A DNA stretch of 61,356 bases from Clostridia bacterium (GCA_013316055.1 WSNM01000005.1:1-61356), one strand, 5' to 3'; numbered from the stretch's first letter, positions 26,702-34,711 are shown. Notes: generated by a model not told the origin, from the letters alone. A program made the numbers and translations.

Positions 26702-26742
26702 CCCGTTTTCGGACGTTTTTTGCCCGAAAACGGGCTTTTTTT
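26702..26742 (+). terminator. Element-borne terminator just after tRNA-Gly
   Basis: An 11-bp perfect stem (CCCGTTTTCGG / CCGAAAACGGG), 11-nt loop and seven T. It lies inside the element, 7 nt after the tRNA. The element thus supplies both a new tRNA 3' end and a new terminator, replacing the host one now stranded at 42956. Confidence 0.8.
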
Positions 26743-26771
26743 ATGCGTTTTTAATCATTTCCGGCGGCTGC

Positions 26772-28028
26772 TTAGTCGTCATTTTCATTTTGTGGGGGCA
26801 GAATTGGGGGCAAATCGTAAAAAAACTTTTCACCCTCGGATATACGGAACTCGTCGGATAAAGTCGTGTAGGCTTCGCCTAACTTGCCGAGAGAATGACC
26901 CATAAACCGTTTACGGGCATATTCATTTACATTACACTCAATGCAGCGGCTGTTAAAAGTTCTACGCAAGTCTTTCAATGTGTGTTTAGGAAAATATACG
27001 TGCAACTTTTCGCTGATTCTGTTTACGGTATAAAAATGTAACTCATTGACGTTTTCTAAATACGGGCGAAGCATAGGCGTGATAGGTATTTTTTTATACT
27101 CAACTTTCTTAGTTTTCTGCTTGCTGTTTACTGCGATTATAAAATTACCCTCTATCCGAGCAGTAGCGTATTCGTTCGGGCGTAAGCCCGTATACAAAGC
27201 AACGGCAAACATAAGTTGATACGGTGTGCCCGCAGTTGCGTCCAACAATTTTTTTTCTTCTTGCTTTGTAAACGCTTTGCCGTGTTTACGTTCGTGTGCA
27301 GTAAAAACAACAAGGTCAAGCGGATTGTGCTTTATAAGTCCATGTTTTATTGCCGCGTCAAAAATCTGATTAAGCCGCCCGCGTACCTCGTCGGCTGTCT
27401 TGCCGTAACCTTTTGCAATTATTCCGTCAAGCAGTTGCTGGCACATTGCCGGCGTTATTTTCTTTATTGCAAGGTTTCCGAAAGCGGGTTGAATGTGGTT
27501 TTTATAACGGTTGGTTTCGTTCTTGTATGTTTCCGCGCATACCTTCCGCCGCCAAAATGTTTCTATGTAATAAGTTGCGAACTCGTGGAAGTTTGTGGGC
27601 ACATCTGAAAGGTTGTTGCCTGTTTCAATTGCCTGTACTGCGGCAATAAACTTTTCCGGCAATTCGTCTGGGTTAGTACTCGATACGGAAATATTATAAT
27701 CGCCGCAGCGGTAGCGTGCTTCATAGTGGTAGCCGTGCTTGCTGCGTTTACGCCTGCGTACGTGCACAAGCTTATCCGCGGCAATAAAATACTTTCTGAA
27801 TCTAATAGGCATTTTTAAAATCTCCTTTTTTGTGAAATTTAAAAAATAGCCTGTTTTATCCTGTTCTATGGGCGGCGGTGCGGAATTATCCGCGCCATCG
27901 TTCGCACTTATAGGCTGCCGCAGTTCGGCGGCGAGCCGTGCGGAAATTTCTTCGGTTTCCGCGCCGTTTCCTGTTGCGCCTGCAAGCAGTAGCGCGCTTG
28001 CAAGTTCCAAAATCTTTTGTTTGTCCAT
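26772..28028 (-). CDS. int: Tyrosine recombinase (integrase)
   Basis: 418 aa. A disordered N-terminal stretch (1-70) precedes an arm-type DNA-binding segment with RRRKRSKHGYHYEARYR. The core-binding SAM-like domain covers about 140-240. The catalytic domain follows with Arg in YTGLRPNEYATAR (about 280), a Lys in SKQKTKK, HTLKDLRR (His-x-x-Arg box, about 350), GHS and the Tyr nucleophile in AYTTLS (about 386). The start has AAGGAGT 8 nt upstream. It would catalyse integration and excision at the tRNA-Gly 3' end. Its 3' end faces attL, as is usual for tRNA-targeted elements. Confidence 0.95.
   Translation of the reverse strand: MDKQKILELASALLLAGATGNGAETEEISARLAAELRQPISANDGADNSAPPPIEQDKTGYFLNFTKKEILKMPIRFRKYFIAADKLVHVRRRKRSKHGYHYEARYRCGDYNISVSSTNPDELPEKFIAAVQAIETGNNLSDVPTNFHEFATYYIETFWRRKVCAETYKNETNRYKNHIQPAFGNLAIKKITPAMCQQLLDGIIAKGYGKTADEVRGRLNQIFDAAIKHGLIKHNPLDLVVFTAHERKHGKAFTKQEEKKLLDATAGTPYQLMFAVALYTGLRPNEYATARIEGNFIIAVNSKQKTKKVEYKKIPITPMLRPYLENVNELHFYTVNRISEKLHVYFPKHTLKDLRRTFNSRCIECNVNEYARKRFMGHSLGKLGEAYTTLSDEFRISEGEKFFYDLPPILPPQNENDD
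26788..26813. other. Left pair of GGGGGCA motifs, candidate integrase arm sites
   Basis: Two copies of GGGGGCA start at 26794 and 26806, within the last codons of the integrase gene (they encode the LPPILPPQ end on the other strand). The same pair recurs near the right end at 42825 and 42836 in the same orientation. Paired repeats flanking both cores fit arm-type binding sites. Confidence 0.5.
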
Positions 28029-28142
28029 TGTCTGAACTCCTTGAAAACGTATTCACCGCAAAGGGTGTAGGCGCAAGAGTAAAACAAACGGTGGGCATTT
28101 TCAATTAGAATTTGTCTGCAATTTTTAGCGGCTTTTCGTTGG

Positions 28143-28505
28143 TTATTTCAGTTTCAGCATATTTTCGCCGACAGTTATATAATCGCGCTGGGCTTGCTCG
28201 CCGAAGCGTTTACCTATTTGCCGGAACACGTAAAGCAAATCGTCCTCAATTGGCGTAACATTCATTTTGCGGGTTTTAGATAGCCCCGCGGCACGTTCGG
28301 CTGGCGTAAGTTCATCTTCAAGAAGTTCCTCTATTGAAATATTAAAAAAGTTAGATATTTCTTTCATACGTTTCGTTGGCGGTATTCTTGTAGTGCTTTC
28401 CCACATTCCGACAGTGCCGGTTCCTACATTTAAAATATGCGCTAATTCTCTTTGTGTTAAATTGTTTTTTTCTCGCAGTTCTTTAAGTTTTAAAGCAAAA
28501 GACAT
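28143..28505 (-). CDS. Cro/CI-family transcriptional repressor
   Basis: 120 aa from the ATG at 28505, chosen because AGAGGTGAT is 4 nt upstream. An HTH-XRE domain fills residues 1-60 (ALKLKELREKNNLTQRELA, then LNVGTGTVGMWES). The rest is a short helical tail without an autoprotease motif. It is transcribed leftward with int and divergently from the structural block, so it is the likely lysogeny-type repressor. Two palindromes lie just upstream (28528-28548 and 28598-28635). Confidence 0.88.
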   Translation of the reverse strand: MSFALKLKELREKNNLTQRELAHILNVGTGTVGMWESTTRIPPTKRMKEISNFFNISIEELLEDELTPAERAAGLSKTRKMNVTPIEDDLLYVFRQIGKRFGEQAQRDYITVGENMLKLK

Positions 28506-28527
28506 ATAATCACCTCTAAAAAAGCAT

Positions 28528-28548
28528 ATCACGTATGCGGAGCGTGAT
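28528..28548. promoter_or_regulatory. Small inverted repeat upstream of the repressor gene
   Basis: ATCACG, 9 nt, CGTGAT. It lies 23 nt upstream of the repressor start codon and is a candidate operator for autoregulation. Confidence 0.4.
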
Positions 28549-28589
28549 TTATTTTTTTCGCCTTATGTTCATTTTATGTAATAAATATC

Positions 28590-28618
28590 TTGACTTTGCT
28601 CATATTATGTAATAATAT
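28590..28618 (+). promoter_or_regulatory. Strong rightward promoter of the element's main operon
   Basis: TTGACT, 17 nt, TAATAT: close to sigma-A consensus. It would drive the rightward gene block starting at 28687. The -10 box lies inside a 38-bp palindrome. Confidence 0.8.
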
Positions 28619-28635
28619 TATTACAAATTATGAGC
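28598..28635. promoter_or_regulatory. 38-bp operator-like palindrome over the -10 box
   Basis: The two 18-nt arms match at 16 of 18 positions around a 2-nt centre. Each arm ends in TGTAATAA, and a third TGTAATAA is at 28577-28584. A bound repressor dimer or tetramer here would block the rightward promoter. Confidence 0.6.
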
Positions 28636-28686
28636 GAAAAATTGTGCATGCAACCGAGTGTGCAAAAAATAAAAGGAAGGTTAAAT

Positions 28687-30069
28687 ATGTCAAACAAGAA
28701 GGGTAGGGAAACGAAGATAGCGCGGACGACGTACATCATTATTGCGGCGGTTCTGGTAGTGACGGGCGCAACGTCGTTAATCGCTTGGGGTTCGAAGGGG
28801 TTTGAGGATTGGAACGTTCTGGGCTGGTTCGGGTATGTCCCCGCACCGGAAACTCCGGCAGTGCCGGCAGCGCCGGAGGAAGTGACGCCTGCGGGATATA
28901 AATTCGTAACGTCGGCAAGCGCAACCGTGCAGTCGGCAAGCTCCCGCACTATTCCCGCAGGCGCCGAAGCTGAATACAATACTTATTTGCAGTCTAATTC
29001 TCGTAATAAGGACTTGACGACAGCGGAAAATCTCGCGAAATTCACCATAAAAAACAACGTTGACGGTCAAACCGTCAGCGCGGCGGTTGCGGGCGTTAAG
29101 GTTATGGAAGACAGCTCGGGCGTTATGGGTAAGGCAATGGCGTGGTTAATACCGCGCATTGTGCCGTTTGAGCATTTGCAAGCGGGCTACATTTACAAAG
29201 ACATAGTTTGCAAGGTGAACGGCACAGAAAAGCCTAATATGTTTAAAGGCAAGTTTGAGCATTGGGACTACTACACTGACATGGTGTTGCCCGCGGCGAT
29301 AGAAATCACCTTTATTTTTGAGCAAGACCCGAACGCGGTGCAGCCGTTACCGCCCGACCCCGTTAAAGAGGGCTACACCTTTACGGGTTGGTATTATGGC
29401 ACGGACGAAGAGCACGGCGAGAACTGCACGAAATATATCGGCGAAACGGTAACGTCAAATATCAACCTTCACGCTCATTTCAATATCAATCGCTATAACG
29501 TCACTTTTGACGCGGCGGGCGGCAAGTCAATCTCGCCGCAGGTTGTTGATTGGAACACGGTGCTTACGCCGCCGACGCCGGAGCGCACGGGCTACGACTT
29601 TAAAGGCTGGTTTTTATCAGACGGGACTGAATACACCGGACAAGCGATAAAAGAGGACATAACGCTTACTGCGAAATGGCAGATTAAGACATTCACCGTA
29701 ACGTTTTACGTTGGCGGTGAGGTATACGCGACGCGCACGGTAGACTACGGCACAACCTTTGCGGAACTTGCAGAGGAAGCGAAAGATTTAAATTTAAAAG
29801 TACTTACCGTAATTACCGAGGGCGGCGAACAATCGCTTGATGAATTTGCGCAAGTGCCTATAACGGGCGATTATACGGTTATGGGCGAAAATTTAAACGT
29901 TTTAGAGCGTGTGCAGCACTTCATTAAAAACTATCCTTGGATATTCTTTGCGGTGGGCGCGGGCTTGTCGGTGATTATCGGGCTTATCGGCAGAGTGTGT
30001 TATAACAAAGCGTTAGAGCAAGCGTATGCGCGCCGCAACAGGAACAGCCGGAACGGCAGAAGGTATTAA
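28687..30069 (+). CDS. Membrane-anchored adhesin-like protein with InlB-type repeats
   Basis: 460 aa from the ATG at 28687, which has AAAAGGAAGG upstream. A Lys/Arg-rich N-terminus precedes a membrane segment at about 14-35. A Pro/Ala linker and an unrecognised domain (about 75-205) follow. Two Listeria-Bacteroides repeats come next (about 210-265 and 269-330), with GYTFTGWYYG, YNVTFDAAGGK, ERTGYDFKGWF and TLTAKW. A second membrane segment is at about 415-437 and an Arg-rich tail ends the protein (RRNRNSRNGRR). The ectodomain lies between two membrane anchors. As first gene of the rightward operon, it may be the host-recognition protein (pIII-like role), which is inference. Confidence 0.7.
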   Translation: MSNKKGRETKIARTTYIIIAAVLVVTGATSLIAWGSKGFEDWNVLGWFGYVPAPETPAVPAAPEEVTPAGYKFVTSASATVQSASSRTIPAGAEAEYNTYLQSNSRNKDLTTAENLAKFTIKNNVDGQTVSAAVAGVKVMEDSSGVMGKAMAWLIPRIVPFEHLQAGYIYKDIVCKVNGTEKPNMFKGKFEHWDYYTDMVLPAAIEITFIFEQDPNAVQPLPPDPVKEGYTFTGWYYGTDEEHGENCTKYIGETVTSNINLHAHFNINRYNVTFDAAGGKSISPQVVDWNTVLTPPTPERTGYDFKGWFLSDGTEYTGQAIKEDITLTAKWQIKTFTVTFYVGGEVYATRTVDYGTTFAELAEEAKDLNLKVLTVITEGGEQSLDEFAQVPITGDYTVMGENLNVLERVQHFIKNYPWIFFAVGAGLSVIIGLIGRVCYNKALEQAYARRNRNSRNGRRY

Positions 30070-30072
30070 GCA

Positions 30073-31587
30073 ATGATACGGTTTAAAAGATTATACGCAA
30101 TAGCCGCAATAATACTTTCAATATTCGGGCTATTAATAACTATAAATCGCGGCGGGGCGGCAGAAATCGCTTCCGCCGCTTCGGCGTACTCTTCGCCGCT
30201 GGTGGATTTACAACAAGACCCGAATTTCAAAGCGGAAGAATATCCCGTCGGCGGCAAGGAATACAAGATAGAAATTATCCAGATAGCGGAGAGCACGCGC
30301 ACAGAATTGCTTGTGTATACATATCAGCCATACGGGCGCATAGAAGCAAGTTCAATCAGTATATCCAAAGCGATAAACGACAGTTACTCGCCAAGGGTGT
30401 ATTCGCTTCAATTGCTGTCGTACGATGACGTTTTTTATAAATACAGGGTTGTAGATTTTGAACTCGAAGAGGACGCGCTGAGATATTACAACGTTGCGAC
30501 AATCTGGCGCAAATACGATAGACAAATAGACGGTAACACAGGCGTCATAACAAAAGAGGTTGCCTATCCCGTGGGGAAGTTATGGACTGCCTCAACTGTG
30601 CAGGGGGAAATATCTTACACGTTGAAGCAGACGGAAGTCGTGGAAATCTATAATCCGTTCCCGGGCTTTGTGCGGCGCAGTAAAGGTGTTAGTTGGACTA
30701 ACTATAAAAGTTGCGACGTGCATTTTATAGCCTTCAATACTAATTACGACATAACGCGCTTAATATCGGCGGACGTTACATATCGCACGCAAGACTACAA
30801 AAAAACGCTGCTTGGCGGCACAAAGGAAAGCGAACTGTCTGAGCGGTTGTATAAACGCGTAAACCACGACGAGAAAGCAGGCAACGACGTTAACGGGCTG
30901 TTTGCCAGCAAGTACAAATGGGACAGAATTTCTCGGACAACGGACTTTATCGCGGACCTCGATATAGAAGATGAGCAATTAAAATCGGACTTAAAAGCGC
31001 GGACATGGATAATTAACTTTTTGGAAACAGATTACACGGTGCCGCTTGGCGCGGACAACGCGTATGTGGCGGTATTCGGCGGCGTGTTCGGTACGTTTTA
31101 TAACGGGTTTGAACTGCTCTTCGGCGAAACGAGCGGAACGCGTGTTAAAGAGGTTGCAGTACTCCGTCTTGAATTTGAGGTGGACGGAAAGCACTACAAT
31201 TTGGGCGCGGTTTCTAATATTGTTTCCGGTTCGGACAGACCTTTGGACGACAAGGGCAACGTTGTAACGGATTGGCTTAAAGACGTGCTCGAAGCGCTTG
31301 CAAAAGTGCCGTGGTGGGGCTGGCTGATTATATTCGGTGTGCTTGCGATAATCGTCATAGCGATACTCGCTATATTCTTTCCTGTTGCAAAGAAAATACT
31401 TGCGGTAATTTTGCAAGTTTTAAAGCGGGCAGGGCAATTCCTTTGGAAGGTTATTTGTATTCCGTTTAAAGCGATTAAAAAACTTTCGGAAAACATAGCG
31501 GCAAAGCGCCGGCAACGTCAGTTATACAAGGCGTTAAATCCGCCTAAGGCTAAGAAGAAGCGCAAGAGGAAGGGGGCGAAGAAATGA
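30073..31587 (+). CDS. Large membrane protein with signal peptide, ectodomain and basic cytoplasmic tail
   Basis: 504 aa, no family recognised. Residues 1-38 look like a signal peptide or anchor (MIRFKRLYAIAAIILSIFG). About 40-410 is a mixed, probably extracytoplasmic domain rich in Tyr, Thr and Asp. A Trp-led membrane segment is at about 412-436 (VPWWGWLIIFGVLAII), followed by a second hydrophobic or amphipathic stretch and a very basic tail ending PPKAKKKRKRKGAKK. It starts 3 nt after the previous stop and overlaps the next gene. A minor coat or assembly protein is a plausible role by position. Confidence 0.6.
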   Translation: MIRFKRLYAIAAIILSIFGLLITINRGGAAEIASAASAYSSPLVDLQQDPNFKAEEYPVGGKEYKIEIIQIAESTRTELLVYTYQPYGRIEASSISISKAINDSYSPRVYSLQLLSYDDVFYKYRVVDFELEEDALRYYNVATIWRKYDRQIDGNTGVITKEVAYPVGKLWTASTVQGEISYTLKQTEVVEIYNPFPGFVRRSKGVSWTNYKSCDVHFIAFNTNYDITRLISADVTYRTQDYKKTLLGGTKESELSERLYKRVNHDEKAGNDVNGLFASKYKWDRISRTTDFIADLDIEDEQLKSDLKARTWIINFLETDYTVPLGADNAYVAVFGGVFGTFYNGFELLFGETSGTRVKEVAVLRLEFEVDGKHYNLGAVSNIVSGSDRPLDDKGNVVTDWLKDVLEALAKVPWWGWLIIFGVLAIIVIAILAIFFPVAKKILAVILQVLKRAGQFLWKVICIPFKAIKKLSENIAAKRRQRQLYKALNPPKAKKKRKRKGAKK

Positions 31588-31802
31588 AGAAGTTGATAGT
31601 AATATTTACGTTGTTGTTTATTGCTCTGATAATTGCCCGTGTGGTTTTTGCGTTTTACATTGACGCCGTACCGGTGTTTGCGGTGCTGCTTGCGCCGTTG
31701 GTGTGGCTTAGTGTGGGTTTAGGTGCGCTGACGCTGCTGTTTACTGTGATAGTGGTCTATAAGGAATTAAAGGGCAAGCCGCCGAAGGGGGGCGAAGAAT
31801 GA
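31584..31802 (+). CDS. Small hydrophobic protein, candidate major coat protein
   Basis: 72 aa. An N-terminal hydrophobic segment (3-23) ends in VVFAFY, a possible signal peptidase site. A second long hydrophobic segment (about 30-58) and a short Lys-rich end follow. If cleaved, the product of about 49 residues would have one membrane span and a basic C-terminus, as in filamentous phage major coat proteins. This is inference from architecture only; it could equally be a two-span minor protein. Overlaps both neighbours by 4 nt (ATGA-type coupling). Confidence 0.5.
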   Translation: MKKLIVIFTLLFIALIIARVVFAFYIDAVPVFAVLLAPLVWLSVGLGALTLLFTVIVVYKELKGKPPKGGEE

Positions 31803-32113
31803 CGTTTGTAATGTTAACAATGGGCGGCGCAGTACTCGCGTATTTGGGCTTTATGACGACAGTGCTTGGCGCGGAGTGCGATATTAACGTAACGCCTTGG
31901 CAAATAATTTTGATTATATGCGCGGTGTTAATGGTGATAGCGGGCGTTGTGGACGGAGTGCTGGGAATAGTTCGGCTAATCCGCCGCAGGGGTAGGGGCA
32001 ACGCCCGCGAAAAATACGGTATTTATCCGCCGCCAAAGCGCGGCGGCAGTGCTAAGCTGCCCGCCCTTCCGCCAAAGCGTCCGACCAAAACGGGAGCCAA
32101 AGGCAAGAAATAA
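31799..32113 (+). CDS. Small two-span membrane protein with basic tail
   Basis: 104 aa, unrecognised. Membrane spans at about 4-24 and 34-57 are followed by RLIRRRGRGN and a Pro/Lys-rich cytoplasmic tail ending TKTGAKGKK. Coupled to the preceding gene by a 4-nt overlap. Size and topology resemble minor coat or assembly proteins (pVI-like) of filamentous phages, but there is no sequence signature. Confidence 0.5.
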   Translation: MTFVMLTMGGAVLAYLGFMTTVLGAECDINVTPWQIILIICAVLMVIAGVVDGVLGIVRLIRRRGRGNAREKYGIYPPPKRGGSAKLPALPPKRPTKTGAKGKK

Positions 32114-32128
32114 AAAGGAGTTTTAAAT

Positions 32129-32494
32129 ATGTTCGGTAAGAAGAAAAAGATAACAGAAAAAACACAAAAGCCCCAAAAAGTATATAAGAATGATGCAGGT
32201 AAAGTTATTTATAAGCAAAGTACAGATAAAGTTGGAGACGTGCTTGTAAATCAAGGCGGAGTAAGAATGAAAATAACAAGCGAGCGTTTTGCCCCGCCGT
32301 GCGGATATGATGACGGAAAATTAAAAACCAGAATATTAACGCTTACACCTGATAAAAAGTCTGGAGTACCTGAGTTTGAATTGAACGACACAATGGTCGA
32401 GCATTACAGAAAAAACGGTGTACTTACTCGTCAGAAGAAAGCGGCGCCGAAACCAAAGAAAACGACGTCGCCGCGCGGGAAAGCGCGCAAATAG
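32129..32494 (+). CDS. Small basic soluble protein, unknown
   Basis: 121 aa, Lys-rich at both ends (MFGKKKKITEK and a tail ending SPRGKARK), with a short mixed domain between (about 20-100). No membrane segment. Strong Shine-Dalgarno AAAAGGAG. Not recognised; the cationic ends suggest nucleic acid binding. Its stop codon is followed directly by the structured non-coding region. Confidence 0.5.
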   Translation: MFGKKKKITEKTQKPQKVYKNDAGKVIYKQSTDKVGDVLVNQGGVRMKITSERFAPPCGYDDGKLKTRILTLTPDKKSGVPEFELNDTMVEHYRKNGVLTRQKKAAPKPKKTTSPRGKARK

Positions 32495-32499
32495 GATAA

Positions 32500-32662
32500 G
32501 CCGCGCGGTAAAGCGCGGCGCATATGCCGGTAATGGTGGGGCAGCAGTGACGCGCTGTCCGCGGTTCAAGTCCGCAAGCCGGCTTGCAAATCTCGGCTCC
32601 TGCACTGCCATAAACGGCGCAGGGGTTGAGATTAACGGAAGCAACAGCCCGCAAGGGCGTTG
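32500..32662 (+). ncRNA. Structured, partly tRNA-like non-coding region
   Basis: Four successive stems lie between two genes. (1) 32500-32519: 7-bp GCCGCGC hairpin. (2) 32526-32583: tRNA-like fold with GCCGG / CCGGC closing stem, a 6-bp arm GGCAGC / GCTGTC, and a T-arm GCGG-TTCAAGT-CCGC whose loop matches the tRNA T-loop consensus; only about 58 nt, no full D-arm. (3) 32589-32633: 15-bp stem allowing G-T pairs, capped by a 3-bp GCC / GGC stem. (4) 32642-32662: 8-bp stem with one bulge and a GCAA (GNRA) tetraloop. It may be an RNA, or single-strand DNA structure for packaging or replication. Confidence 0.55.
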
Positions 32663-32690
32663 AAATATATTTTTTAGGAGATTTGCAAAA

Positions 32691-32987
32691 ATGACTGTTA
32701 AAAAAAGCACATTGGACAATGCAATTAAGGCAATGCAGGATTTAAACGCGGCATTTGCAGGCGCCCGCGCCGAGGGTAGAAAGATTAATAGAAAGGTGTT
32801 CCATCAATTATGCGATATTGTGCACGGATATTGTGCTCAAATGAGAGAACAAATTGAAGGGCAAGCAGATACTCGCTCATATTTTAATTTTTGGGATATT
32901 GTAGATATGAGCGTGAATTCGCAGAAAAATCCAAACGAAACGGCGTATAAAATACTTGCCGTGCTCGGCGTCGAGGTGGCGGAATGA
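32691..32987 (+). CDS. Small helical protein, unknown
   Basis: 98 aa, predicted mostly helical, no membrane segment and no family recognised. It begins VKKSTLDNAIKAMQDLN and contains FHQLCDIVHGYCAQM. Good Shine-Dalgarno TTAGGAGA. Overlaps the next gene by 4 nt. First gene of a block of small soluble proteins after the structured region. Confidence 0.55.
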   Translation: MTVKKSTLDNAIKAMQDLNAAFAGARAEGRKINRKVFHQLCDIVHGYCAQMREQIEGQADTRSYFNFWDIVDMSVNSQKNPNETAYKILAVLGVEVAE

Positions 32988-33271
32988 TTAAAGTCAGACT
33001 TTGGGGCGAGTTAGAGGAAGTAACCGCGTTTAAAGAGTACTTAAAAGCCCAGCCGCGGCTGCGTTTGACGTATTCTTCCGAACCGTGCGCAGACCGCGGC
33101 GAAAGCACTTATAAGCGAATTTACATTGAAGCAAGTTTGCGCTCTTCGGAAGCGCCCGACATTGCAAACAGCGCCGAACCGCAGGAACGTGAAGTATTGC
33201 AAGCCTTGATAGAAAATATATTACAGTCTGAGCGAGGAAAACGGGCGATTAGTAGTGTATTCACCGTCTAA
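32984..33271 (+). CDS. DUF3970-like small protein
   Basis: 95 aa. The N-terminal 50 residues (MIKVRLWGELEEVTAFKEYL through STYKRIYIEASL) resemble DUF3970, short proteins common on Bacillota mobile elements. The C-terminal half is a Glu-rich helix. Function unknown. Start overlaps the upstream stop (ATGA). Confidence 0.5.
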   Translation: MIKVRLWGELEEVTAFKEYLKAQPRLRLTYSSEPCADRGESTYKRIYIEASLRSSEAPDIANSAEPQEREVLQALIENILQSERGKRAISSVFTV

Positions 33272-33383
33272 GCTTGCGCGAGCGTATTCAATCGCCAAAC
33301 AGTTGTGCGAGTTCGATTTGGTAGACAAGCAAGAGGTTGAGGACTTTGTAAATAAGTATTCCGGCGAGGTGGGTAAATGCTGA
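33255..33383 (+). CDS. Possible 42-aa small protein
   Basis: GTG-initiated frame filling the gap between two genes. It begins YSPSKLARAYSIAKQLCEF and ends NKYSGEVGKC. It overlaps the previous gene by 17 nt and the next by ATGCTGA. Its amphipathic, non-repetitive composition looks protein-like, but the ribosome binding site is weak. Confidence 0.35.
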   Translation: MYSPSKLARAYSIAKQLCEFDLVDKQEVEDFVNKYSGEVGKC

Positions 33384-34711
33384 AAAACGCTGAAATCGTC
33401 GCGCTTGAAGAACAGGAAGCAAAGATAATGGCGGAAGGCTTTGTGCAGAACGTCTACAACGATTTAAACGACATAAAGCATAGTTTTTTTGTAATCGGTT
33501 TTCGCCTTACCGAAGCGAATAACCTGAAATACTACAAAGCGCTTGGCTATCAGAACATAACGGAACTTGCGGAAGATAAGTTCGGCTTTAAGAAAACCGT
33601 TACATACGAGTTAATGCAAATATACGCGCTTGCGCACAATGCTCAATCGCCCATGCGCATAGCGGACAAGTACGATAAGTATTCCAAATCTCAATTGGCG
33701 GAGTTTTGCCGGCTCAGATACTGCCCTGACGAATTTATACAGATAGTAACGCCGCAGGACAACGTGGACACAATCGGGCGCGCGGTTACTTTTTGGAATA
33801 AGTATATAGCAAAACATTCCGCTACACCAACTGCAACTGCGGAAATAGCAAGCATAACCGACTTGCTGTTAATTGATATAGAAACGCCGCTAAGCAAGGT
33901 GCAGCGGGTAATCGAGCAACGCAAGGCGGCGCAACAGTCAGGCGAAAGCAATTCCGCAAATGCGGAAAAATCAAGCGTTTCCGCAGGGCAACTGCCGGGA
34001 CAGACGGTAATCGATATAACGGAAATACAAACCGTTGAAGAGTTTAATGCAGTCGGCAATTTTTCCGGAAATCCGGAAAAATCCGAGGTTACGGACGAGC
34101 CGGAAACCGTAGCCGCAGCGCCCGCGCCCATGGCGGAGCAGATGACGGACGGTGAGTTGATTGACTATTGTCTGAAAAGACGAATGGTAACAATAAAAAA
34201 GTTTGAAATTTATACAAAGTTTAACGAGTCGCCGAGCAGAAATGAATTTATCAATTTTATAACTGATTTATATGGGATTGGAGAATACCATAGCCCGGTA
34301 ATCAATTTTAACTACGGACCAAAGATAGGCATAATAATTATCCGGAAAGACAACAGCAAGATAGAATTGCCGTGGACGTATGTCACGGGACGGATAAGCC
34401 GCCTGATAGAATTGAACGAGTATTTAAGCGCGGACGAGCAAGCGGCGTATATAGAGTGGAAAGCGTCGCGCGACGGGCTTGTGGTGAACGTTGAGCCCGC
34501 TGCCGAACCCGCGCCGAAAATTACTAAACCACCCATAGAAATAGGCAAAAAGACAAATTGGGAATATTTGCAAACTTGTAATACGCGCGCAAATTTTTTA
34601 TTTGTGGTAACGCAAGGAGTGAAAAGTATGCCTGAGGACTTCGGCGCCGGAATGCCGGATAGGATTTACAAGTGGTTACAGATTTGGCTTGAAAAGCCGG
34701 TGGCGCTTTAA
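33377..34711 (+). CDS. Multi-domain element protein with DUF3102-like N-terminus
   Basis: 444 aa. Residues 1-130 (FFVIGFRLTEANNLKYYKAL, then GFKKTVTYELMQIYAL) resemble DUF3102-type or replication-associated mobile-element proteins that end in a helix-turn-helix-like segment. A disordered linker (about 175-250) follows. Residues about 255-365 (FINFITDLYGIG, then ELPWTYVTGRISRLIELNEYL) resemble a small domain I know from large helicase/methylase proteins of gut Bacillota elements, where it reads like LSWxxVAxRI...YLS. Precise function unknown. Confidence 0.5.
   Translation: MLKNAEIVALEEQEAKIMAEGFVQNVYNDLNDIKHSFFVIGFRLTEANNLKYYKALGYQNITELAEDKFGFKKTVTYELMQIYALAHNAQSPMRIADKYDKYSKSQLAEFCRLRYCPDEFIQIVTPQDNVDTIGRAVTFWNKYIAKHSATPTATAEIASITDLLLIDIETPLSKVQRVIEQRKAAQQSGESNSANAEKSSVSAGQLPGQTVIDITEIQTVEEFNAVGNFSGNPEKSEVTDEPETVAAAPAPMAEQMTDGELIDYCLKRRMVTIKKFEIYTKFNESPSRNEFINFITDLYGIGEYHSPVINFNYGPKIGIIIIRKDNSKIELPWTYVTGRISRLIELNEYLSADEQAAYIEWKASRDGLVVNVEPAAEPAPKITKPPIEIGKKTNWEYLQTCNTRANFLFVVTQGVKSMPEDFGAGMPDRIYKWLQIWLEKPVAL

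Noticed and set aside
26625..26861. 78-codon frame over tRNA-Gly and attL
   Set aside because: It runs through the tRNA and terminator; no protein-like features.
32526..32586. Functional tRNA gene in the structured region
   Set aside because: Only about 58 nt, no complete D-arm, 8-nt anticodon-position loop and no CCA; tRNA-like at most.
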